A stretch of DNA of 5,311 nt, taken from assembly GCA_010024485.1 (NCBI GenBank), contig RGGX01000089.1, forward strand, positions 1 through 5,311, read 5' to 3'. Below the pieces are notes generated by a model that had not been told where the DNA came from, did not search any database, and was given only the letters and a program-made list of their open reading frames with translations. The DNA comes from Actinomycetota bacterium. GTDB lineage: Bacteria > Actinomycetota > Acidimicrobiia > Acidimicrobiales > Ilumatobacteraceae. Below, in pieces: positions 1 through 5,311 of the stretch. The translations under genes and the position numbers were made by a program. Position 1 is the stretch's first letter. Every line of letters starts with the position of its first letter.

Positions 1-93
1 ATGATGGTGAGCGATCCCCGCCGGCTCTCGGGAGGGCATTTCGAGTATTTCGTGGGCACCAAGGCCGAGGCGGCGGGGATCGCTCACCATCAT
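1..93. repeat. Perfect 23-bp inverted repeat with a 47-bp loop (fold-back, likely chimeric or inverted end)
   Basis: Bases 1-23, beginning atgatggtgagcgatc, are the exact reverse complement of bases 71-93. The arms stop at the pair 24/70, which mismatches, and the left arm is cut by the window edge, so its true length may be greater. Both arms encode the same oxygenase peptide MMVSDPRR, one on each strand. Read on the plus strand, the 47-bp loop continues that peptide sensibly (LSGGHFEYFVGTKAEAA). On the minus strand, where the gene lies, it gives an unconvincing sequence (LGLGAHEILEMPSREPAG). This is what a strand-switch chimera at a contig end, or a small inversion between the arms, would produce. 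It does not resemble a transcription terminator: it lies inside a reading frame and has no U-tract. Confidence 0.85.
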
Positions 94-585
94 GACGTAG
101 TCGAGGGGGATCGTGTCGTGGTGCCACTTGTCGACGGCATCAACGAGATGGGTCGGCTCGAAGTTCATGTGACCGAGATGGACCGGCATCGCGTGAGGGG
201 CCACCGGTGCGCCGTAGATGCGCGACATCGCCTCGGTCACCTCAGGGCTCAGACACAGGTCGCGTAGGAAGCGGGACCGGTAGCACCCTCCGCGCACCGC
301 GTTCTCCACCCGGGTGGATGCCGGCCGAGTGAAGACCCGAAGACGACGAGCTGACTCGAGGAGCACCGCGGCCCCGCGGTCCGACAGGATCCGGAAGGGG
401 CCCGTCGCGGCGAGATCGGTGGCCAAGCCCTCACTGTCGGCGGGCGAGTAGCCGAAGTCGGCGAGGGTGTGAGAGAACTCGGGCTCGCCGAGCTCGAGGT
501 GAACCGCCGGATCGAAGGCCTCCTCGTCGGGAAGCCACTCATAACCGGACGGCCGCGATGTCGGGAACTCAACCGGGCTGATCAC
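1..585 (-). CDS. Phytanoyl-CoA dioxygenase-like Fe(II)/2-oxoglutarate oxygenase, partial (C-terminus off the left edge)
   Basis: The minus-strand frame is open from beyond position 660 down to position 1. Seen: with a GTG start at 583-585 the protein begins VISPVEFPTSRPSGYEWLPD. A conserved-looking core follows at residues 135-170 (HLGHMNFEPTHLVDAVDKWH, then HDTIPLDYVMMVSDP). W-H-H-D at 154-157 supplies an H-x-D pair (His155, Asp157), as in the iron site of the phytanoyl-CoA dioxygenase family. The distal His and the 2-oxoglutarate-binding Arg are not in the window. Members of this family hydroxylate small molecules in the cytoplasm; the substrate here is unknown. Only about residues 1-172 are trustworthy. 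Positions 1-70 lie in a fold-back, and the expected continuation (GGHFEYFVGTKAEAA) is found on the plus strand instead. The start is uncertain: ATG at 646-648 would add 21 residues and overlap trpB2 by 23 bp, and GTG at 631-633 is also possible. I chose 585 because it avoids overlap, although no clear Shine-Dalgarno precedes it. The family call rests on motif recognition only. Confidence 0.62.
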   Translation of the reverse strand, partial: MISPVEFPTSRPSGYEWLPDEEAFDPAVHLELGEPEFSHTLADFGYSPADSEGLATDLAATGPFRILSDRGAAVLLESARRLRVFTRPASTRVENAVRGGCYRSRFLRDLCLSPEVTEAMSRIYGAPVAPHAMPVHLGHMNFEPTHLVDAVDKWHHDTIPLDYVMMVSDPRRLGLGAHEILEMPSREPAGIAHHH

Positions 586-625
586 GTCCGGAACCGTACC
601 GATATCGACACCGGCAGCCGACGAG
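586..625. promoter_or_regulatory. Divergent intergenic gap between the oxygenase gene and trpB2
   Basis: Only 40 bp separate the chosen oxygenase start from the trpB2 ATG, so both promoters, if present, must share this space or extend into the coding regions. No convincing -35/-10 pair stands out on either strand. On the minus strand a TANNNT-type hexamer, TACGGT, lies about 7 bases before the GTG at 585 and could drive a leaderless transcript; this is weak. On the plus strand the bases before the trpB2 ATG (cagccgacgag) hold only a poor Shine-Dalgarno match. If the oxygenase starts at 648 instead, there is no gap and the two genes overlap at their 5' ends. Confidence 0.3.
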
Positions 626-1951
626 ATGCCCACCCAGTGGTACAACATCGTCCCCGACCTGCCGGCCCCGCCGCCTCCGCCGCTGCACCCCGGCACCCTC
701 GAGCCCGCCGGACCGGACGACTTCGCGCCGCTGTTCCCGATGGCGCTCATCGAGCAGGAGGTCTCCGCCGAGCGGTACATCGACATCCCCGGCGGCGTCC
801 TCGACATCTACCGACTGTGGAGGCCGAGCCCGCTGTTCCGCGCACACCGACTTGAGCGTCTGCTCGACACCCCGGCACGCATCTACTACAAGTACGAGGG
901 CGTCAGCCCGGCCGGATCGCACAAGCCGAACACCGCTGTTCCGCAGGCCTACTACAACAACGCCGAGGGCATCACGAAGCTGACGACCGAGACCGGCGCC
1001 GGCCAGTGGGGATCATCGCTCGCTTTCGCCACCGCCCAGTACGGCATGGAGTGCGAGGTGTGGCAGGTCGCCGCTTCATACCGGACGAAGCCCTACCGGC
1101 GCACGATGATGGAGGTCTGGGGCGCCACCGTGCACCCAAGCCCGTCGGAGGTCACCGAGTACGGCCGGGCGATCCTCGCTGAGGATCCCGACCACCCCGG
1201 CAGCCTCGGCATCGCCATCTCCGAGGCCGTCGCCATGGCCGTCGCCGACCCCAGCACCCGCTACGCCCTGGGCAGCGTCTTGAACCACGTGCTCATGCAC
1301 CAGACGATCATCGGCGAGGAGGCCCTCCTCCAGCTCGCCAAGGTCGGCGAGACCCCCGACGTGCTCGTCGGTTGCACCGGCGGTGGCTCCAACTTCGGCG
1401 GCCTCGCCTTCCCGTTCCTCCGCGAGAAGATGGAGGGACGCATGAACCCGACGATCCGCTGCGTCGAGCCGGCGGCCTGCCCGAGCCTGACCAAGGGCGA
1501 GTACCGCTACGACTTCGGTGACACCGCCGGGATGACCCCGCTCATGAAGATGCACACCCTCGGGCACTCGTTCATCCCCGACCCGATCCACGCCGGCGGT
1601 CTTCGCTACCACGGCATGTCGCCCCTCGTGAGCCACATCTACGAGCTCGGCCTCGCCGAGGCGATCTCGATCCCGCAGGTCGAGTGCTTCACCGCCGCGC
1701 TGAACTTCGCCAAGACCGAGGGCATCGTGCCGGCCCCAGAACCGACGCACGCCATCGCCGCAGCGGTCCGCGAGGCCCTCGCCTGCCGCGAGTCCGGGGA
1801 GGAGAAGGTCATCCTCACCGCCCTGTGCGGTCACGGTCACCTCGACCTCGCCGCCTACGAGAAGTTCCTCGCGGGCGAGATGGTCGACTACGACCTGAGC
1901 GACGAGGCGGTCGCCGCGGCCATGGCCGAGGTCCCCGTCATCGCCGGCTGA
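626..1951 (+). CDS. trpB2: TrpB2-type tryptophan synthase beta-like enzyme (PLP-dependent)
   Basis: This is a complete 441-residue protein of the TrpB-like (TrpB2) branch of fold-type II PLP enzymes. The family condenses indole with L-serine, or with O-phosphoserine in some members, to make tryptophan. Seen: the N-terminus MPTQWYNIVPDLPAPPPPPL matches the WYN-x-PDLP-proline opening typical of TrpB2 rather than classical TrpB1. The Schiff-base lysine is Lys100 in SPAGSHKPN. TETGAGQWG at 120-128 holds the catalytic Glu122. GCTGGGSNFGG at 249-259 is the glycine-rich loop that binds the PLP phosphate. TEGIVPAPEPTHA (364-376) and GHGHLD (402-407) are the expected C-terminal motifs. Length is normal for TrpB2, which is longer than TrpB1, and no active-site residue is missing. 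The ATG at 626 fits because the family motif starts four residues later, although its Shine-Dalgarno is weak. There is no trpA or other trp gene nearby, so indole salvage or a backup role is as likely as a role in a trp operon. It is convergent with dnaE2. Confidence 0.93.
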   Translation: MPTQWYNIVPDLPAPPPPPLHPGTLEPAGPDDFAPLFPMALIEQEVSAERYIDIPGGVLDIYRLWRPSPLFRAHRLERLLDTPARIYYKYEGVSPAGSHKPNTAVPQAYYNNAEGITKLTTETGAGQWGSSLAFATAQYGMECEVWQVAASYRTKPYRRTMMEVWGATVHPSPSEVTEYGRAILAEDPDHPGSLGIAISEAVAMAVADPSTRYALGSVLNHVLMHQTIIGEEALLQLAKVGETPDVLVGCTGGGSNFGGLAFPFLREKMEGRMNPTIRCVEPAACPSLTKGEYRYDFGDTAGMTPLMKMHTLGHSFIPDPIHAGGLRYHGMSPLVSHIYELGLAEAISIPQVECFTAALNFAKTEGIVPAPEPTHAIAAAVREALACRESGEEKVILTALCGHGHLDLAAYEKFLAGEMVDYDLSDEAVAAAMAEVPVIAG

Positions 1952-1966
1952 GGCCCGCGCCAACGC

Positions 1967-4900
1967 TCATCGGAAGTCGCGGCTCCTCGACCCGGCCATC
2001 ACCGGCAACGGGTCGATGCGCTCGGCGACGATGTTGACGACCCCCTCGGCTCGTTCGAGACGTCCTCTCACCACCATCGCGGCCGCGGAGCGGGCCGTCG
2101 AGCGATACCGCTTCCAGCAGCCGACCGAGACCACCACGTTGACGAGACCGGTCTCGTCCTCGAGGTTGATGAACATCGTCCCCTTGGCCGTCATCGGTCG
2201 TTGGCGGTGGGTGACGACACCGGCGACAACCACGGTGCGGTCGGGCTCATGGGTGCGCAGACCCTCCGCGGTGACGACGCCGAGCTGTTCGAGTTCGGCG
2301 CGCACGAACACCGTCGGATGACCATCCGGTGACACCCCGGTCGCCCACAGATCAGCAACGGACTCCTCGACCGGGGTCATGCCCGGCAGACGCGGTGCCC
2401 GGTCACCGGTGACGATGCCCGGCAGGGTGCCCGGCCGACTCCGCGAGGCCGCCCCCGCGCTCCAGATCGCCTCGCGACGCTCCAAGCCGAGCGACTCCCC
2501 GAACACCCCGGCGGTCGCCATCGCCTCCAGATGGGCGATGTCGAGGTCGGGCACCCGCCGGACCAGATCCTCCATCGACGCGAATCCGCCGCCGCGCCCG
2601 CGCTCCACCACGACCGACTCGGCGAGCGACGAGCCGATGCCCCGAACCGAGGACAGCCCGAGGCGCACCACTGAGCCCTCCTCCTCGAGGGTGGCTCCGG
2701 CGAGGGAGGCGTGCAGATCGGGAGTGCGGACCTCGACGCCGTGACGCCGGGCGTCGCGCACCAGGGTGTGCGGCGACCAGAACCCCATCGGCTGGGCGTT
2801 GATGAGGGCCGCGCAGAACGCCGCGGGTTCGTGGTACTTGATCCACGAGGAGGCGTAGACGAGATAGGCGAACGACACCGAGTGCGACTCGGGAAAGCCG
2901 TAGTTCGCGAAGGCGCGCATCTTCATGTAGATCTCGTCGGCCACCTCACCGGTGATCCCCCGGTCGGCCATCCCGCGGTAGAGGCGCTCGCGCAACCGCT
3001 CCATGCGGGCCGTCGACCGTTTCGATCCCATGGCCTGGCGCAACTCGTCGGACTCGGCGGCGGTGAACCCGGCGACGTCGATCGCCATCTGCATGAGCTG
3101 CTCCTGGAAGAGCGGCACCCCGAGGGTCTTGGCGAGGGAGTTCTCGAGCAGTGGATGCAGGTAGGTGACCGGCTCGAGTCCGTTGCGCCGCCGGATGTAG
3201 GGATGGACCGACCCGCCCTGGATCGGTCCCGGTCGGATCAGGGCCACCTCGACCACCAGGTCGTAGAACCGTCGCGGTTTCAACCTCGGCAGGGTCGCCA
3301 TCTGGGCCCGCGACTCCACCTGGAACACGCCGACGGTGTCGGCTCGGCAGAGCATCGCGTAGACCTCGTCCTCCTGGGGGATGGTGGCGAGGTCGACCTC
3401 GTAGCCACGGTGCTCGGCGATGAGGTCGACCGCGAGATGCAGGGCGGAGAGCATGCCGAGGCCGAGCAGATCGAACTTGACGAGGCCGGCGGCCGCGCAG
3501 TCGTCCTTGTCCCACTGGAGTACCGACCTCCCCTCGGCTCGGGCCCACTCGACGGGACAGACCTCGATCACCGGCCGATCGCACATGACCATGCCCCCCG
3601 AATGCACCCCGAGATGTCGCGGCGCACCGCGAAGACGCGCGGCGAGAGCCAGCACCTCGGCCGGGATGGACGTGCCGGCCTCGGCGGTCGCTGTCAGTCC
3701 CCCGCCGCGCTCGACCTCACGTGACCAGGCGTCCTGTTGACCGGGCTCGGCACCGAGGGCCTTGGCCGCGTCGCGCACCGCCGAACGGGTCCGGTAGGTG
3801 ATGACGTTGGCGACCTGGGCGGCGTGATGTCGTCCGTGGCGCTCGTAGACGTACTGGATGACCTCCTCGCGTCGACCGGACTCGATGTCGACATCGATGT
3901 CGGGTGGCCCATCGCGGTGCGGGGAGAGGAACCGCTCGAAGAGCAGCCCGAGGGACACCGCATCGGCCGCGGTGATGCCGAGGGCGTAGCAGACCGCCGA
4001 GTTCGCGGCGCTGCCACGACCCTGGCAGTAGATGTCGTTGCGGCGGCAGAAGTCGACGATGTCCCAGACCACGAGGAAGTAACCGGCGAAGCCGAGCTGT
4101 TCGATGAGCGCGAGCTCCCGGTCGATCGTCGACCAGGCCCGGGCGCGCAGGGAGAGGTCCTCTCCACCGGATGGTCGGGGGCCGTAGCGGCGATGCCCAC
4201 CTTCGGCGGTGAGTCGACGCAGCAACCCCATCTCGTCGAGTCCGTCGGGACAGGGGAAGGGCGGCAGTGACGGGGCGACGAGGGACAGGTCGAAGGCCGC
4301 CGATCGCGCGATCTCGACGGTGCGCTCCACCACTCCCGGATATCTCGCGAACCGTCTCATCTGCTCGGCCCCCGAGCGGAGGTGGGCCCCGATCCCGCCG
4401 GGGAGCCAGGGGTCGGCCGAGTCGAGGCTGCGGCGCGCACCGACGGCGGCGGCGACCGCGGCGAGATCAGCGTCAGCGGGGGTGGCGTGGTCGACGTCGT
4501 TCGCGGCGACGCACTCCACTCCGACCCGGTGGGCGATCTCGACCAGGGCGTCGTTGCGGTGGTGGTCGATCGGGTCGCCGTGATCCCAGATCTCCACGAG
4601 CACGCGATCGCGACCGAAGGCATCGACGAGGCGCTCGAGTTCGGCGCGCGCCGCTGCCGGACCGTCGGCCATCAGCACCCCGGGCACGAGACCACCACGA
4701 CCGCCGGTGAGCACCCAGGAGGATCCCGCGACGGTCTCCGCGACCCCTGCCAGTTCGAAGACCGGCGCCCCTTTCGATCCGGCCAGTTGGCCGAGGGAGA
4801 CGGCGCGAGCGAGCCGCGCGTATCCGGAGGTGCCGTCGGCGAGGAGGACAAGTCGGCCACCGGGTCGGAGACCGTCGGTGGTCGGAGCTGATCCGGTCAG

Positions 4901-5284
4901 GGTGATCTCGGTGCCGAACATGGTGGCGATGCCCATCTCGCGCGCCGCCTCGGCGAAACGCACCACCCCGTAGAGGCCGTCGCGGTCGGTGATGGCGATC
5001 GCCTCGAGCCCGAGTCGGGATGCCTCCACCACGAGCGCCTCCGGATGGGAGGCACCCTCGAGGAAGGAGAAGTTGGACCGGCAGTGCAGTTCGGCATAGG
5101 GCACGCCCTCGGGCATCGACCGGTGATCGGGGGCGATGAAGGGCTGCCGACGTCGACTCCAGGCCGGAGCGTCACCACCGGCGTTCCATGACGGGGATCC
5201 GGCGGCTCGCCCGTCGGGGCCGACGCGTCCGGAGAGACGGGCCTCGAGCTCGCTCCATGTCCACTCCGGATTGGTGAATCCCAC
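1967..5284 (-). CDS. dnaE2: Error-prone DNA polymerase DnaE2 (ImuC), C-family
   Basis: DnaE2 is the SOS-induced, non-essential DNA polymerase III alpha paralogue that performs mutagenic translesion synthesis, usually with ImuB and ImuA or ImuA'. The product is 1105 residues from the GTG at 5282-5284, a normal length. Seen, in order: a PHP domain from about residue 60 (YAELHCRSNFSFLEGASHP); polymerase motifs GRGSAANS (422-429) and PPDIDVDIES, with catalytic Asp464 and Asp466; the third catalytic Asp605 in VKFDLLGLG; RPGPIQGG; YGFPESHS (795-802); the DnaE2 signature NAQPMGFWSP (829-838); a helix-hairpin-helix (877-892); an OB fold (about 1018-1053); and a C-terminus ending SRSRDFR. The ATG at 5300-5302 is in frame but lies inside the LexA operator and has no visible Shine-Dalgarno. 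The GTG start gives MGFTNPEWTWSELEARLSG, which lines up with my recollection of mycobacterial DnaE2. Several PHP metal-ligand histidines are replaced (Arg69, Arg101, Asp265), so that domain is probably not a nuclease. All three polymerase carboxylates are intact. No ImuB partner lies in the window. Confidence 0.96.
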   Translation of the reverse strand: MGFTNPEWTWSELEARLSGRVGPDGRAAGSPSWNAGGDAPAWSRRRQPFIAPDHRSMPEGVPYAELHCRSNFSFLEGASHPEALVVEASRLGLEAIAITDRDGLYGVVRFAEAAREMGIATMFGTEITLTGSAPTTDGLRPGGRLVLLADGTSGYARLARAVSLGQLAGSKGAPVFELAGVAETVAGSSWVLTGGRGGLVPGVLMADGPAAARAELERLVDAFGRDRVLVEIWDHGDPIDHHRNDALVEIAHRVGVECVAANDVDHATPADADLAAVAAAVGARRSLDSADPWLPGGIGAHLRSGAEQMRRFARYPGVVERTVEIARSAAFDLSLVAPSLPPFPCPDGLDEMGLLRRLTAEGGHRRYGPRPSGGEDLSLRARAWSTIDRELALIEQLGFAGYFLVVWDIVDFCRRNDIYCQGRGSAANSAVCYALGITAADAVSLGLLFERFLSPHRDGPPDIDVDIESGRREEVIQYVYERHGRHHAAQVANVITYRTRSAVRDAAKALGAEPGQQDAWSREVERGGGLTATAEAGTSIPAEVLALAARLRGAPRHLGVHSGGMVMCDRPVIEVCPVEWARAEGRSVLQWDKDDCAAAGLVKFDLLGLGMLSALHLAVDLIAEHRGYEVDLATIPQEDEVYAMLCRADTVGVFQVESRAQMATLPRLKPRRFYDLVVEVALIRPGPIQGGSVHPYIRRRNGLEPVTYLHPLLENSLAKTLGVPLFQEQLMQMAIDVAGFTAAESDELRQAMGSKRSTARMERLRERLYRGMADRGITGEVADEIYMKMRAFANYGFPESHSVSFAYLVYASSWIKYHEPAAFCAALINAQPMGFWSPHTLVRDARRHGVEVRTPDLHASLAGATLEEEGSVVRLGLSSVRGIGSSLAESVVVERGRGGGFASMEDLVRRVPDLDIAHLEAMATAGVFGESLGLERREAIWSAGAASRSRPGTLPGIVTGDRAPRLPGMTPVEESVADLWATGVSPDGHPTVFVRAELEQLGVVTAEGLRTHEPDRTVVVAGVVTHRQRPMTAKGTMFINLEDETGLVNVVVSVGCWKRYRSTARSAAAMVVRGRLERAEGVVNIVAERIDPLPVMAGSRSRDFR

Positions 5285-5290
5285 CGCACC

Positions 5291-5296
5291 AGTATC
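5291..5296 (-). promoter_or_regulatory. Putative dnaE2 -10 element (GATACT)
   Basis: On the minus strand GATACT resembles the sigma-70 type -10 consensus. It is followed by exactly six bases (GGTGCG) and then the in-frame GTG at 5284-5282. Transcription would therefore begin at or next to that GTG, giving a leaderless mRNA of the kind common in actinobacteria. This is consistent with the absence of a Shine-Dalgarno before the GTG. The hexamer touches the end of the LexA box, so a bound repressor would block the promoter. A -35 hexamer would fall just outside the window, near 5314-5319, and cannot be seen. This is an inference from spacing. Confidence 0.5.
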
Positions 5297-5311
5297 GAAC
5301 ATATGTTCGAT
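5294..5311. promoter_or_regulatory. LexA/SOS box, perfect 18-bp palindrome
   Basis: The sequence atcgaacatatgttcgat is its own reverse complement. Its core at 5296-5309, CGAACATATGTTCG, fits the Gram-positive and actinobacterial SOS box consensus (CGAAC-RNRY-GTTYG) at every position. It lies 12 bp upstream of the GTG start of dnaE2, an established LexA-regulon gene in actinobacteria. LexA would repress here until RecA-stimulated autocleavage after DNA damage. The palindrome reaches the window edge, so it could be longer, and it could also serve a divergent gene to the right that is not visible. Confidence 0.92.

Noticed and set aside
1..93. Inverted repeat as a rho-independent terminator or an insertion-sequence end
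   Set aside because: It lies within a coding frame, has a 47-bp coding loop and no T-tract, and no transposase is nearby. Both arms encode the same oxygenase peptide, which points to sequence duplication by strand switching.
1..267. Plus-strand open frame beginning MMVSDPRR
   Set aside because: Its first 25 residues look like real oxygenase sequence, but they come from the fold-back. After position 75 it reads the complement of the minus-strand oxygenase gene and has no protein-like character.
469..855. Plus-strand open frame spanning the oxygenase start and the trpB2 5' end
   Set aside because: It is in a different frame from trpB2, overlaps two better-supported genes, and its product is low-complexity Arg/Pro/Ala sequence.
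1076..1963. 295-codon minus-strand open frame opposite trpB2
   Set aside because: It is antisense to a clearly recognised enzyme, and its composition (many Arg, Gly, Asp and Val, with no motif) is what GC-rich third positions produce.
2711..3724. 337-codon plus-strand open frame opposite dnaE2
   Set aside because: It lies wholly inside the polymerase gene on the other strand and shows no recognisable domain, so it is a high-GC shadow frame.
1..5311. A new multi-gene defence, mobile or biosynthetic system
   Set aside because: The window holds three unrelated genes in divergent and convergent arrangement. There is no integrase, transposase, direct-repeat array, toxin-antitoxin pair, reverse transcriptase or unusual gene fusion.

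Overview
The window is high-GC DNA with dense, actinobacterial-looking coding. The main taxonomic clue is a perfect LexA/SOS operator of the actinobacterial and Gram-positive type (CGAAC-N4-GTTCG) at the right edge, in front of an error-prone polymerase gene. The N-terminus of that polymerase also resembles the mycobacterial DnaE2 N-terminus as I recall it. I infer an actinomycete-type bacterium. The species cannot be named from this sequence.

Layout, left to right. (1) Positions 1-585, minus strand: the N-terminal part of a phytanoyl-CoA-dioxygenase-like Fe(II)/2-oxoglutarate oxygenase, whose C-terminus runs off the left edge. The first 93 bases are a fold-back: a perfect 23-bp inverted repeat flanks a 47-bp loop, and the loop carries the gene's continuation on the wrong strand. 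This looks like a contig-end chimera or a small local inversion. (2) Positions 586-625: a 40-bp divergent intergenic gap. (3) Positions 626-1951, plus strand: a complete TrpB2-type, PLP-dependent tryptophan synthase beta-like enzyme, with no trpA beside it. (4) Positions 1967-5284, minus strand: a complete dnaE2 gene for the SOS-induced error-prone DNA polymerase III alpha subunit, convergent with trpB2 across a 15-bp gap. (5) Positions 5285-5311: the dnaE2 promoter, with a -10-like hexamer and a perfect 18-bp palindrome containing the LexA box.

The genes do not form one pathway. dnaE2 is a DNA-damage-inducible translesion or mutagenesis gene that appears to be controlled directly by LexA from its own promoter. 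trpB2 is a metabolic gene for tryptophan synthesis or indole salvage, and the oxygenase has an unknown substrate. No RNA gene, insertion sequence, CRISPR array or new multi-gene system is visible. The most useful observations are the LexA operator overlapping the first possible ATG of dnaE2, which points to a GTG start 18 bases downstream and perhaps a leaderless mRNA, and the fold-back at the left edge.
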